A stretch of 64,000 nt of DNA from Anabaena sp. FACHB-1237 (GTDB lineage: Bacteria > Cyanobacteriota > Cyanobacteriia > Cyanobacteriales > Nostocaceae), in assembly GCF_014696225.1 (NCBI RefSeq), contig NZ_JACJPV010000003.1, positions 1 to 64,000 on the forward strand. Direction: 5' to 3'. The notes beneath the pieces are model-generated. The model worked only from the letters and a program-made list of their open reading frames with translations, was not told where the DNA came from and searched no databases. Below, in pieces: positions 8,465 through 17,229 of the stretch. Numbering within the stretch: the first letter of the stretch is position 1; each line of letters starts with the position of its first letter. The position numbers were made by a program, and so were the translations under genes.

Positions 8465-8956
8465 ATGTCAAAATCTCAAATTTTCCCTAAGTCTTTAAAC
8501 TTAAAAGAAGATTATCCTTGTCCAGTGTGTAAAGTGGGTAAAATTACTGAAATGCCGTTAATGGAGGCTATGTATTGTGATTTTTGCCAGGAAATTTTTA
8601 CTGTAAATATTGAACAACAACAGTTACAAATGCCCAGTCGAGAACCTGCTTTAATTTGGCATTGGAATGGCTTTAAATGGACACAAACACAAATTTTGGG
8701 AGTGGAGTTAGGTTGGCCTTATCAATTAGCTGCTATGGCTTTTGTGATTTTACCAACTAGTTTAGTAGCGATCGCTACCTATTATTTTCCCCCTAGTCCT
8801 GATGTTACACTATATTGGCTACCTTATCTTTGGACGATATTAACTTTTATCGCCCATTTAACTATTATTATTTGGTTATGGATCGAAATTTATCAAATTC
8901 CCGTAACCGCATATTTCCAAGGTATAAATCGTTGGTGGCATAATTTAAGTAGATGA
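8465..8956 (+). CDS. Zinc-ribbon membrane protein, unknown function
   Basis: I choose the ATG at 8465 (MSKSQIFPKSLNLKEDYPCP), because the frame upstream of it is palindrome DNA. The protein is about 163 residues. The N-terminus holds a CPVC...CDFC zinc ribbon (YPCPVCKVGKITEMPLMEAM, then YCDFC). A short region follows (ALIWHWNGFKWTQ), then two hydrophobic helices (YQLAAMAFVILPTSLVAIATYYF and LPYLWTILTFIAHLTIIIWLW). Cyanobacterial proteins of this layout are annotated only as hypothetical. A membrane-anchored metal- or nucleic-acid-binding role is a guess. Confidence 0.75.
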   Translation: MSKSQIFPKSLNLKEDYPCPVCKVGKITEMPLMEAMYCDFCQEIFTVNIEQQQLQMPSREPALIWHWNGFKWTQTQILGVELGWPYQLAAMAFVILPTSLVAIATYYFPPSPDVTLYWLPYLWTILTFIAHLTIIIWLWIEIYQIPVTAYFQGINRWWHNLSR

Positions 8957-9106
8957 TAATCTAATGTATATTTAAATACTTATCATCATACTTGTGATAA
9001 TCTATTGAAGTTGATGATTAATCATGGGAAAAAATCATGATTCAGGGGAATTTTTGCCGAAAAAATTACCAGAAATAGCTATGATTATTTTATTGTTCAA
9101 AAATAT

Positions 9107-9766
9107 ATGATGATGAGTGAACTGGAGCGTTACTACAGAGTCTTAGAATTAGAACCGGGAGCAACATTGGAAGAGGTAAATCAAGCCTATAAGGATTTAG
9201 TCTTTGTTTGGCATCCTGATCGTCTTCCTAAAGATAACCTACGACTGCAACAAAAAGCTCAGGATAAGCTAAAATTATTTAATGAAGCTCGTGATAAGTT
9301 GCGCTCCTTACGTGATCAATTGCAAAACTCACCATCTGCTTCTAAATCTACCTCTAGCTATAATTACTCCCAAACAAAAACTTATCAACAACCACCAAAA
9401 AATCCTGATTTAAGTGGTAAGGATTTTAGCCGTGCTAATCTAAGTAATCGAGATTTATCTGGTAGAAATTTGAGTTATGCTAATTTAAGTGGATCTAACC
9501 TTAGTGATAGCTTCATGCACAAAGTAATTTTGAGAGGTGCGGATTTATCAGAAGCGAATTTATTTAGAGCAAATTTATTATTAGCGGATTTAAGAGATGC
9601 TAATTTGCGTTCAGCGAATTTAATAGGAGCGGATCTCAGTGGTGCAGACTTACGGGGTGCAGATTTAACTGGGGCAAGAATTAGATCAGGCGATCGCTTA
9701 TTAGTTAAACTAATAGGGGCTAAACTAGCAGGAACAATTATGCCAGATGGAATCATTCACAGTTAA
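9107..9766 (+). CDS. DnaJ-domain protein with pentapeptide repeats
   Basis: A 219-residue protein. Residues about 4-65 form a J domain (YYRVLELEPGATLEEVNQAY, with HPD in VWHPDRLP), which would stimulate the ATPase of an Hsp70 partner. A Ser/Gln/Pro-rich linker follows. From about residue 103 to the end there are A(D/N)LxG pentapeptide repeats (LSGKDFSRANLSNRDLSGRN onward), which fold as a right-handed quadrilateral beta helix. J-pentapeptide fusions are common in cyanobacteria; their clients are unknown. Three consecutive ATG codons open the gene, so the start could shift by 1-2 residues. A HIP1 site lies in the coding region. Confidence 0.9.
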   Translation: MMMSELERYYRVLELEPGATLEEVNQAYKDLVFVWHPDRLPKDNLRLQQKAQDKLKLFNEARDKLRSLRDQLQNSPSASKSTSSYNYSQTKTYQQPPKNPDLSGKDFSRANLSNRDLSGRNLSYANLSGSNLSDSFMHKVILRGADLSEANLFRANLLLADLRDANLRSANLIGADLSGADLRGADLTGARIRSGDRLLVKLIGAKLAGTIMPDGIIHS

Positions 9767-9824
9767 TAAAAATTAACTCAAACTAGCTGCAAAAACTTGA
9801 CAATAATTTTAGAATAAGAAATTC

Positions 9825-9968
9825 AGGACTTACGCAACTGGCACATTGGTAGGGTGTGGTTCGACAAGCTCACCAAGCACATCAGACAGTATAAATCATG
9901 TAAATAAACAGATTCTTGATATCTGACGCATCCTACAACAGATTTTTCAGTGTGACACTTGCGTAAGT
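9825..9968. mobile_element. MITE-like element, family B (aggacttacgcaa termini)
   Basis: About 144 bases. The left end aggacttacgcaactggcaca is matched by an inverted copy at the right end (tgtgacacttgcgtaagt). A copy with the same interior (gtagggtgtggttcgacaag, cagtataaatcatgtaaata) lies at 39664-39811. Partial relatives are at 12025-12089, 21643-21694, 46747-46846 and 48998-49060. No ORF inside. Confidence 0.75.
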
Positions 9969-10216
9969 AATAATTATGATCATATACGCTTAATTATTTA
10001 TAATTAGGAAACATATACATAAAATTTAAAAATACATATTTTATAACACTTTTAAAACAGAGAATATCAAGATTCACTGATAATTAAATTTGTGCCTGAG
10101 ATCCAAACTCATGTACCATGTATTTATTCATCTACTGATTCATGTATTTATTCGTGGGTAATTTGGCAAAAAACATCAATTAATTAAAACATCAATTTAA
10201 TTCTCTTAAAAAAACC
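9969..10216. other. AT-rich leader of the SDR gene
   Basis: With the MITE, the whole stretch 9767-10216 is gene-free. This right part is AT-rich with repeated catgtatttatt segments near 10118-10150; no site can be named with confidence. Confidence 0.4.
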
Positions 10217-11041
10217 ATGAAGATTGCAATTATTGGCTGTGGTTACGTTGGTTATGCAATGAGTAAATATTGGCAAACCAATAGTAATATAAATCTAACT
10301 GTCACCACCACAAATTCAGATCGTGTTTCTCAATTAGAAACATTAGCAAATCAAGTAATTGTGACAACAGGAAATGATGTAGAAGGGTTGAAATCCGTTC
10401 TTAAAAATCAAGATGTTGTCTTATTAACTGTTGGGGCAAAAAGTCAAGATCAATATGAAGAAGTATATCTGAATACAGCAAAAAATCTAGTATCTATCTT
10501 CCCTGAATTTCCCAACATTCACCAATTAATTTACACAGGAAGTCACTCAATTTATGGTGATAGAAATGGAGTATGGGTAGACGAAGAAACCCCGCCAGCG
10601 CCAGCAAATAGAAACAATCAAATCCTCAGAAAAACCGAAGATATATTATTATCAGCAGAAAATGAAAATTTGCGAGTGTGTATTTTAAGATTAGGAGGAA
10701 TTTATGGAACAGGAAGAGAATTACTAAAGATATTTAATAAAATAGCAGGAACAACACGCCCTGGCAATGGTGAAGAAATCAGCAATTGGATACATCTGGA
10801 TGATATTATTGGTTGTATAGACTTTGCTAGACAACATCGTCTTCAAGGGATATACAATTTAGTTGATGATAGTCATTTTACCAAACGGGAATTAATTGAA
10901 AATGTCTTAACAAAAAATAATTTACCTAATGTCATTTGGGATATTACTACCAAAAGTAATCGCCCTATTAATGCCTGGGTATCTAATCAAAAAATCAAAG
11001 ATGCAGGATATCAATTAATTCATCCTCAGATCATTTTTTAA
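10217..11041 (+). CDS. NAD-dependent epimerase/dehydratase (extended SDR)
   Basis: A 274-residue Rossmann enzyme. It begins MKIAIIGCGYVGYAMSKYW, with the NAD(P)-binding GxGxxG loop as GCGYVG. The atypical-SDR pattern LIYTGSHSIYGDRNGVWVDE aligns with the usual S-Y-x3-K region, where the Lys position is unclear. LRLGGIYGTGRELLKIF and NWIHLDDIIGCIDFARQ are the usual substrate-side motifs. Related proteins act on nucleotide sugars or are NADP-binding without a known substrate; the substrate cannot be told here. It is followed after 28 bases by an alpha/beta-hydrolase-fold gene on the same strand, so the two may share a transcript. Confidence 0.85.
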   Translation: MKIAIIGCGYVGYAMSKYWQTNSNINLTVTTTNSDRVSQLETLANQVIVTTGNDVEGLKSVLKNQDVVLLTVGAKSQDQYEEVYLNTAKNLVSIFPEFPNIHQLIYTGSHSIYGDRNGVWVDEETPPAPANRNNQILRKTEDILLSAENENLRVCILRLGGIYGTGRELLKIFNKIAGTTRPGNGEEISNWIHLDDIIGCIDFARQHRLQGIYNLVDDSHFTKRELIENVLTKNNLPNVIWDITTKSNRPINAWVSNQKIKDAGYQLIHPQIIF

Positions 11042-11069
11042 TTAATCTAAAATAGAAAAAACTGAAATT

Positions 11070-11990
11070 ATGTCATCATCTACAATTACTAACCCTAGCA
11101 CATCTTCCACCCAATTTTACACCTGGGAAAATTATCGTTGTGCTTATGAAATACATCAGTCCAAAAAATCCCCAGTTACAGGTATTCCCCTATTATTAAT
11201 TCATCCCATAGGAGTAGGATTATCTCGCAAATTTTGGGATAGATTTTGTCAACGATGGTATCAAAGTAATCAGCCAAATATGATTTACAATCCTGATTTA
11301 TTAGGATGTGGTGAAAGTGATATGCCATTTTTAGCATACAAACCTATTAATTGGGCTAATCAATTGCAATATTTTTTACAAACCGTAGTTAAACAACCAG
11401 TCATTATTGTTGTGCAAGGTGCTTTATTACCTGTAGCCATAGAATTAATTAAACAAGAAAAAGAATTAATTGCTGGTTTAATATCTTCTGATCCTACATC
11501 AGCACCAGTAATTAATAAAACTGTTTCTGCAACTCAACAAAATTTGCTTTGGAATCTTTTAAAATCTCCTCTTGGTAAAGCCTTTTATTGTTATGCCAGG
11601 AGGCGAAGATTTTTACAATCTTTCTCAGAAAAACAGCTATTTGCTAATAAAGAAAGTGTAGATGAAGAATGGTTAAATACCCTGAGAAAAGGTTCAGAAA
11701 ATATTGCTAGTCGCTATGCGGTATTTGCATTTCTAGCCAGATTTTGGCAACGAAATTATCATGATGATATTTCAGCAATTCAACAACCAACATTGTTAAT
11801 TGTGGGAGAAAAAGCTAGTAGTGTTAGTTTGGAAGGTAAACAGGAAATACCGGAGGAAAGATTAGCATATTATTTAGAAACTTTACCTAATCCTCAAGGA
11901 GTAATAATTAAGGGTAAAAATGTTATGCCTTATGAATCTACAGAGGAGTTTATCACAGCAATTTCTCCCTTTGTAGCTTCTTTAGGATAA
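11070..11990 (+). CDS. Alpha/beta-hydrolase-fold protein lacking the nucleophile Ser
   Basis: A 306-residue alpha/beta-hydrolase fold protein. The oxyanion strand (LLLIHPIGVGLSRKFWDRF), the cap region and a late strand with an acid region (PTLLIVGEKASS) are visible. The nucleophile elbow, normally GxSxG, reads VVQGALLP (residues 114-121): Gly117 replaces the Ser. The terminal His is also not evident (VMPYESTEEFI). From memory, cyanobacterial relatives share the VAQGAL-type elbow, so this is probably a conserved non-hydrolytic subfamily rather than a fresh mutation. Function unknown; it lies 28 bases after the SDR gene and may work with it. Confidence 0.8.
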   Translation: MSSSTITNPSTSSTQFYTWENYRCAYEIHQSKKSPVTGIPLLLIHPIGVGLSRKFWDRFCQRWYQSNQPNMIYNPDLLGCGESDMPFLAYKPINWANQLQYFLQTVVKQPVIIVVQGALLPVAIELIKQEKELIAGLISSDPTSAPVINKTVSATQQNLLWNLLKSPLGKAFYCYARRRRFLQSFSEKQLFANKESVDEEWLNTLRKGSENIASRYAVFAFLARFWQRNYHDDISAIQQPTLLIVGEKASSVSLEGKQEIPEERLAYYLETLPNPQGVIIKGKNVMPYESTEEFITAISPFVASLG

Positions 11991-12024
11991 ATTTAGATCC
12001 CCAATTTCTCTGTTAATCTTATCA

Positions 12025-12089
12025 GTAGGGTGCGTCAGATATCAACAATCTATTGATTAACAAAACTAATGCAGTATGACGCGCCCTAC
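12025..12089. repeat. Inverted repeat related to MITE family B (gtagggtgcgtca ends)
   Basis: Ends gtagggtgcgtca and tgacgcgccctac are inverted repeats with one mismatch. The element overlaps the last codons of the TauE/SafE gene, so that protein now ends in repeat-derived residues (NRVGRVILH). Confidence 0.7.
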
Positions 12090-12920
12090 CCTATTTTCTA
12101 AAAATACAGTTTTCTTGTTGTGAAAAGTAGTATAATTTTGAAATAACACAAAAGCAGCTACAGCTAATAAGAAATAACCAAAATATTTTTGCAATTTTTT
12201 ACCATCAATAAACTGAGATAAATAAGCACCAAAAAAACTACCTAGACTAGCAGCAATAATAAATGTACCTATTAATTGCCAGTTTAATTCAACCTGTCCT
12301 AAATATCCTAAAAATCCAGCAATAGCATTAACTACTAAAATTAATAATGAGGTACCAATAGCTTCTTTGATATGAGTTCTACCCAAAATTACTAAAGCTG
12401 GTACAATGGCAAAACCGCCTCCAACTCCTACCAAACCTGTTAATATTCCTACTATTAAACCCTCCGTTAATAACCATAACCAACAATATTTACACACAGG
12501 TGCAGTATAAATTTCTACTGTTTGATTTATGATAGGTTTTAATGATGTTTTTTTACTACTTTTTTGAATCATTAATATTGCTGCTAACAACATAATAATT
12601 CCAAATAATAACATTTGTAAAGTATCAGTAATCAATGGTAAAGTAGCAATTTTCGCTCCTAAAAATGCCCCCAACATAGTAGCGGAACCAAAAATAAATG
12701 CTTTTTTAAAATTGATATTTTTATTTTGCCAATGGGGAATTAAACCAATGAAACTCACAGTACCAACTATTACTAATGTCATAGCAATAGCTGGTTTAGT
12801 AGGTATTCCCATCACATACACTAAAATAGGTAATGCTAATACCGAACCTCCACCACCTATTAATCCTAAACTAATACCAATACCAATGGCTAAAATATGT
12901 CCTAATATCCATGTTGTCAT
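12066..12920 (-). CDS. Sulfite exporter TauE/SafE family membrane protein
   Basis: I use the ATG at 12920 (MTTWILGHILAIGIGISLGL). An upstream ATG at 12995 would add 25 non-family residues. The protein has about 284 residues with eight hydrophobic segments in two homologous halves, each with the glycine-rich loop typical of the family (GLIGGGGSVLALPILVY and GLVGVGGGFAIVPALVIL). TauE/SafE proteins move sulfite, thiosulfate or organosulfur anions across the membrane. It is the third gene of a likely operon with a persulfide-dioxygenase-like protein and a rhodanese, so it probably exports the sulfite they form (inference). The last residues derive from the overlapping inverted repeat. Confidence 0.9.
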   Translation of the reverse strand: MTTWILGHILAIGIGISLGLIGGGGSVLALPILVYVMGIPTKPAIAMTLVIVGTVSFIGLIPHWQNKNINFKKAFIFGSATMLGAFLGAKIATLPLITDTLQMLLFGIIMLLAAILMIQKSSKKTSLKPIINQTVEIYTAPVCKYCWLWLLTEGLIVGILTGLVGVGGGFAIVPALVILGRTHIKEAIGTSLLILVVNAIAGFLGYLGQVELNWQLIGTFIIAASLGSFFGAYLSQFIDGKKLQKYFGYFLLAVAAFVLFQNYTTFHNKKTVFLENRVGRVILH

Positions 12921-13028
12921 AATTATTAAATTTCTATTATTAATGATTAAATTTGCCAAATTAGTTTGAAAATTATACAAACAATATACAGGCAAGATGC
13001 CCGTACTACTTTAATATTCACTTTAATA

Positions 13029-13538
13029 TTATTTGTTGTATGGTAATTTGGCTAATAACATAGCCATTCCACAGGTATTAGTTACTCCGGCAAATACTAA
13101 TCCTGCACCAACAAACCCACTTAAAATTAAAAACCAATCAGAAATAAAAGCACCTAAAATAGTTCCTGTAAATACTAATAAACCTGTCATGATTTGTACT
13201 TGTCTCATTAAACTAATAGGTGCATTTCGATTAATTTCTGTAGGGTATCCTGATGTTTTCCAAGCGGTAATTCCTCCTTGTAATTGACTAAAATTAGAAA
13301 ATCCAGATTCTATTAATTTTTGGGCAGCTTTTTGGGAACGGTTACCAAATTGACAATATAATACTATGGGTTTATTGTTATTTAATGATAATTTTTGAAT
13401 GCTGAAATCAGATAGTGGTACAATTTGGGAATTAGGAATATGTTCTGCTTTATATTCTCCCATTTCTCGCACATCTATTAATTGAATTTCTTGGTTGTCT
13501 AATAATTCTTTGACAGTGCTACAATTCATTAGTTCCAT
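13029..13538 (-). CDS. Rhodanese with DUF2892 membrane domain (YgaP-like)
   Basis: A 169-residue protein. Residues 1-100 are a rhodanese domain: LIDVREMGEYKAEHIPNSQ, the active-site loop YCQFGNRS with the persulfide-forming Cys, and the closing GGITAWKTSGYP. Residues about 108-165 are a DUF2892 hairpin of two membrane helices (VQIMTGLLVFTGTILGAF and FLILSGFVGAGLVFAGVTNTC). The layout matches YgaP-type membrane sulfurtransferases, which carry sulfane sulfur. It lies between the TauE exporter (108-base gap) and the metallo-hydrolase (66-base gap) in one direction, so a shared transcript for sulfide/persulfide detoxification is likely. Confidence 0.92.
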   Translation of the reverse strand: MELMNCSTVKELLDNQEIQLIDVREMGEYKAEHIPNSQIVPLSDFSIQKLSLNNNKPIVLYCQFGNRSQKAAQKLIESGFSNFSQLQGGITAWKTSGYPTEINRNAPISLMRQVQIMTGLLVFTGTILGAFISDWFLILSGFVGAGLVFAGVTNTCGMAMLLAKLPYNK

Positions 13539-13604
13539 ATTTGTAATACTCCTAGTTGATGATTTTGTGTTTTCTCAATCTTTGTTGTTACTGCTATTAC
13601 CTGA

Positions 13605-14291
13605 TTACTTATTTCCACATTTTTGATTTGCAGGCACTGCGGCCATCATTTTTTTAGGATTTGGCAGGTTTAAATTGTTCATCATTTCTATAAATGTGGT
13701 TTTATTTTGATTTTTAAATCTAGGATTATGTTGTATTTCTTCTCCTATGGTAGATACTGTAAAACCTTTGTAGTCATGTCCTGGATAAACTAAAGTTGTA
13801 TCAGGCAATGTAAAAAGTTTTTCTGTAATTGACTCGTATTGTATTCCTGCATTTCCACTTTGAAAATCTGTTCTTCCACAACCACGAATTAATAAACTAT
13901 CTCCTGTTAATAGTTTGTCATTGTTGATTAAATATGCTATATGACTATCAGTATGGCCAGGAGTTGCGATCGCTTGAATAATTATTTCTCCTGCTTCTAA
14001 TCTTTCCCTATCTTGCATATATTTATCAGCACAGGTAGCAGATGCTTTCGTGGGTACAATTCCTAAACATCCCGTTATTTCCCGCAATTTCCCTGTACCT
14101 GTAATATGATCTGCATGAATATGAGTTTCTAAACAATATTTTAAGTCTAATCCTAATTCTGTGATTAGTTGTAAATCTCTATCTACTTGTTCCCATACTG
14201 GATCTACTAATACTGCTGCCTTTGTTATCTCGTCAGCAATTAAGTAAGTATATGTACTCGATTCGCTGTCAAATAATTGTCTAAATAACAT
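13605..14291 (-). CDS. Metallo-beta-lactamase-fold persulfide dioxygenase (ETHE1/Blh-like)
   Basis: A 228-residue MBL-fold protein. The metal-binding motif THIHADHITG is followed by a second His in TPGHTDSHIAYL, the late Asp in LLTGDSLLIRGCGRTDFQSG and the final His in YPGHDYKG. The GRTDFQ motif is typical of the ETHE1/Blh group, which oxidises glutathione persulfide to sulfite with a mononuclear iron. It is first of three genes with a rhodanese-DUF2892 and TauE/SafE. The same trio, under an ArsR-type repressor (BigR/SqrR), is known in proteobacteria; no such regulator is in this window. A palindrome in its leader could be its operator. Confidence 0.92.
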   Translation of the reverse strand: MLFRQLFDSESSTYTYLIADEITKAAVLVDPVWEQVDRDLQLITELGLDLKYCLETHIHADHITGTGKLREITGCLGIVPTKASATCADKYMQDRERLEAGEIIIQAIATPGHTDSHIAYLINNDKLLTGDSLLIRGCGRTDFQSGNAGIQYESITEKLFTLPDTTLVYPGHDYKGFTVSTIGEEIQHNPRFKNQNKTTFIEMMNNLNLPNPKKMMAAVPANQKCGNK

Positions 14292-14311
14292 GGAATTTGT
14301 CCGCAGTAAGT

Positions 14312-14330
14312 TTATATATACAATATATAA
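14312..14330. promoter_or_regulatory. Candidate operator upstream of the sulfur operon
   Basis: Perfect inverted repeat ttatata-tacaa-tatataa, centred about 30 bases before the start codon of the persulfide-dioxygenase-like gene. AT-rich palindromes of this kind are the operators of BigR/SqrR-type ArsR repressors on equivalent operons; the link here is inference from position only. Confidence 0.35.
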
Positions 14331-14521
14331 CGATATAGTAATGATGTCAATGGTTAATTAACAGAAATAAAAGATGACTGCGGACTTTGCTAGACTTTAT
14401 AAATCAAGCAAATAAGTAGATTATTGATGTTGTACTGAGTAGATTTTAAGCTGATGTGCAGCACTCACTGTATAACTAAAAAACCTAAAATTACTGTAGT
14501 GCAAGCATCTTGCTTGCATCT

Positions 14522-14621
14522 ACAGCACATTCCATCTACATCAGGTACACTATGAACACAGCAAGATGCCTGTGTTACAAGGGTTTTATCATTAACATCT
14601 GTACCTCAGAATAACGGAAAC
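14522..14621. mobile_element. MITE-like element, family C (acagca...ttcc termini)
   Basis: About 100 bases, nearly identical to 53257-53362 (shared core aggtacactat, acacagcaagatgcctgtgt, tacaagggttttatcattaa). The end sequences are imperfect inverted repeats, better preserved in the other copy. A dispersed palindrome (14500-14518) abuts its left side. The rest of 14331-14795 has no gene I can support. Confidence 0.65.
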
Positions 14622-14795
14622 TTGCATAATGGCGGTAGATATTTTGTTGCGCGCATCAGCGAAGCATTTTCAGTGCGTCTTTGCGCGAAACCAGAATCAA
14701 AATGTGGTTCATTTACCTGAAAATTGCTGTAATTTGTATCAGGGATGGAAGCAGTTTTTTATTGGTGCATTATGCTACGTTAAAACACCCTACTT

Positions 14796-16226
14796 CTATA
14801 TTAAGTAATGTTGTACTTTTTTCACTAGTTCCTGAGTCCAATATTCGGCAAGTTGAGAATTTTCCGCTTCTACCATGACTCTAATTAGTGGTTCTGTGCC
14901 AGATGCTCTCACTAATATTCTACCAGTATTACCCATTGCAGTTTCAGCTTGAGCGATCGCTTGTTGTACTGGTTCACAACTTTCCCAGTTTAAGCGTTTT
15001 TCTCGATCTTCTACCCTGACATTGCGTAATAATTGGGGGTATGTTTGAAAACTTTGATCTACTAATTCTCCTAGTGATAGGTTAGCATCTTTAACTACTG
15101 TGGCAATATGCAATGCCGTTAATAAACCATCGCCAGTAATGCCATAATGTCGACAAAGGATATGCCCTGATTGTTCGCCCCCTAACATCCCTCCAGTTTT
15201 GCCCATTTCCGCTTGCACATATTGATCACCCACCGCAGTGCGAATTAACTTACCGCCTATTTTTTGCCAGGCTTTTTCAAAACCTAAGTTAGCCATAACT
15301 GTGGAAATTATTAGGTTGTCTGGTAATTTTTGTTGCTGTTGTAAATGCTGACCCCATAGGTAAAGAATGTAATCACCATTAACTGCTCTACCAGTATTAT
15401 CCACAGCTAAAACTCTATCTGCATCACCATCAAAAGCAAAACCTATATCTGCTTTATGTTCTATTACTGCTTTCTGTAAAATATCTAAGTGAGTAGAACC
15501 GCAATTAACATTAATGCGATCGCCATCAGGTAAATTATGTAAAGCAATAACTTGTGCACCCATATCCGTAAATACCGATGGTGCTAAACCCACAGCCGCT
15601 CCCCAGGCTACATCTAATACTACCTTCATCCCTTGAAAATTGACCACAGGTTGTAAAGGAGTTTGTAACCCTTGACTATATTGTTTAATCAATTCTGGGC
15701 GAGAAAAATGCTTTCCACAGAGGTTATTTTTCTCTGCGGGGAGGTTTCCTCTAATACCTTGTTCAATTTCTGCCTGTAACATTTTTGACAGTTTACCACC
15801 ATTAGCCCCAAAAATCTTGATCCCATTATCTTCAGGAGGGTTATGACTAGCAGAAATCATCACACCCCCAATAGCCTCGGTAATACTGGTAAGATAAGCA
15901 ACACAAGGAGTAGGACATAAACCTAAATACCAGACTTCCAAACCTGCGGCGGTTAAACCAGCGCTTAAAGCCATAGCCAGCATATCACTAGAGTTTCTGG
16001 AGTCTTGGCCTAAAATGATCGGACCTAAATGGACAGCATCATTTCTTAATACCATACCTGCCCAAAAACCGACTTCTAAAGCTAGAGGAGCAGTTAAGAG
16101 TTTTCCTACCTGTCCACGAATGCCATCAGTACCAAATAAAGGGCTTTTGGGCAGGGTGTGGATATTAAAATTTAAACCTACAGCATTAGAAATACTATTT
16201 TCAGTCCGACGAATTGATGAAACCAT
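14796..16226 (-). CDS. glmM: Phosphoglucosamine mutase
   Basis: A 476-residue alpha-D-phosphohexomutase that converts glucosamine-6-phosphate to glucosamine-1-phosphate for UDP-GlcNAc, peptidoglycan and LPS synthesis. The start of the domain is [12 protein letters not shown]. The phosphoserine loop is [15 protein letters not shown] (Ser127). The metal loop is [14 protein letters not shown], the sugar loop GGEQSGHIL, and the C-terminal phosphate-binding loop [17 protein letters not shown]. An N-terminal extension of about 29 residues is usual in cyanobacteria. The gene stands alone, flanked by repeat-rich spacers. Confidence 0.96.
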   Translation of the reverse strand: MVSSIRRTENSISNAVGLNFNIHTLPKSPLFGTDGIRGQVGKLLTAPLALEVGFWAGMVLRNDAVHLGPIILGQDSRNSSDMLAMALSAGLTAAGLEVWYLGLCPTPCVAYLTSITEAIGGVMISASHNPPEDNGIKIFGANGGKLSKMLQAEIEQGIRGNLPAEKNNLCGKHFSRPELIKQYSQGLQTPLQPVVNFQGMKVVLDVAWGAAVGLAPSVFTDMGAQVIALHNLPDGDRINVNCGSTHLDILQKAVIEHKADIGFAFDGDADRVLAVDNTGRAVNGDYILYLWGQHLQQQQKLPDNLIISTVMANLGFEKAWQKIGGKLIRTAVGDQYVQAEMGKTGGMLGGEQSGHILCRHYGITGDGLLTALHIATVVKDANLSLGELVDQSFQTYPQLLRNVRVEDREKRLNWESCEPVQQAIAQAETAMGNTGRILVRASGTEPLIRVMVEAENSQLAEYWTQELVKKVQHYLI

Positions 16227-16361
16227 ATTTTTTCACTCTTTACACCATTTGATCATGAGGATAGCAGATTTAACCATGTATGGATAACTGGTGAAATAGA
16301 AGATACACAGGATAATTTTGTGATTGTCTAAATCAAACACTTTCAAAATAATTTTCTGACT

Positions 16362-16437
16362 GACTGCTGATATCTGATAGCTGATAGCTAACTGCTGATA
16401 TCTGATAGCTGACTGCTGACTGCTGATATCTGATAAA
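16362..16437. repeat. Tandem tgatagctgactgc-type repeats
   Basis: Degenerate direct repeats of ctgatagctgactgctgata between glmM and petC. Similar runs are at 44040-44092, 51193-51243 and in shorter form near 22428. Nothing else is evident in the 370-base gap. Confidence 0.7.
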
Positions 16438-16596
16438 TAATAGTAATTTGATGATGTGAAGTTCCGTAAGTCCAGTATGATAAGGATAGATGTTAGTATT
16501 TCATCTCAGACAAAGTTTGAGTAGAGGTAAACGGCTGTTTATTTTTACCTAATGCTGTCACAATGCTTAACAATTTACACTAAGAGCGCGTGGATT

Positions 16597-17136
16597 ATGG
16601 CTCAATTTTCTCAATCGGCTGATGTACCCGATATGGGTCGTCGTCAGTTCATGAATTTGCTGACTTTCGGAACTGTTACAGGAGTAGCATTAGGTGCATT
16701 ATATCCTGTTGTCAAGTATTTTATTCCTCCTGTATCCGGTGGTGCAGGTGGTGGTACAGTAGCTAAAGATGAACTGGGCAATGCTGTAAGTGTCAGTGAA
16801 TTTTTGGCGAGCCATACTGTAGGAGGACGCTCTTTAGTGCAAGGTCTAAAGGGAGATCCTACTTATATTGTGGTAGAAAGCAAAGAAGCGATCGCTGATT
16901 ATGGGATTAATGCTATTTGTACTCACCTGGGTTGTGTAGTTCCTTGGAATGTGGCTGAGAACAAGTTTAAATGTCCTTGTCATGGTTCACAATATGACAC
17001 TACAGGTAAAGTAATTCGTGGACCTGCTCCTCACTCCTTACCTCTAGCTCATGCAAATGTTGAAGAGGACAAAATTCTGTTAACTTCTTGGACAGAAACA
17101 GATTTCCGTGATGGAGAACCAGCTTGGTGGGCTTAA
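16597..17136 (+). CDS. petC: Cytochrome b6f complex Rieske iron-sulfur subunit
   Basis: I use the ATG at 16597 ([20 protein letters not shown]), giving the normal 179 residues; an upstream in-frame start at 16552 adds 15 atypical residues. One N-terminal membrane helix ([22 protein letters not shown]) anchors it in the thylakoid. The 2Fe-2S site is [10 protein letters not shown] and CPCHGSQYD, giving two Cys and two His ligands and the disulfide Cys pair. It moves electrons from plastoquinol to cytochrome f. It precedes petA by 93 bases in the classic cyanobacterial petCA operon. Confidence 0.97.
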   Translation: MAQFSQSADVPDMGRRQFMNLLTFGTVTGVALGALYPVVKYFIPPVSGGAGGGTVAKDELGNAVSVSEFLASHTVGGRSLVQGLKGDPTYIVVESKEAIADYGINAICTHLGCVVPWNVAENKFKCPCHGSQYDTTGKVIRGPAPHSLPLAHANVEEDKILLTSWTETDFRDGEPAWWA

Positions 17137-17229
17137 TCACTTAAAAGTGATTGGTAAAGGATTTATTTGTAATAGTCTTTTCCCTAATCACGAAACATTA
17201 ATCACTAATTCAATTTTGTCCTAATAGAG

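Noticed and set aside
9475..9756. Minus-strand frame opposite the pentapeptide repeats
   Set aside because: Reverse-strand shadow of the repeated gcnaatttt codons; no independent support.
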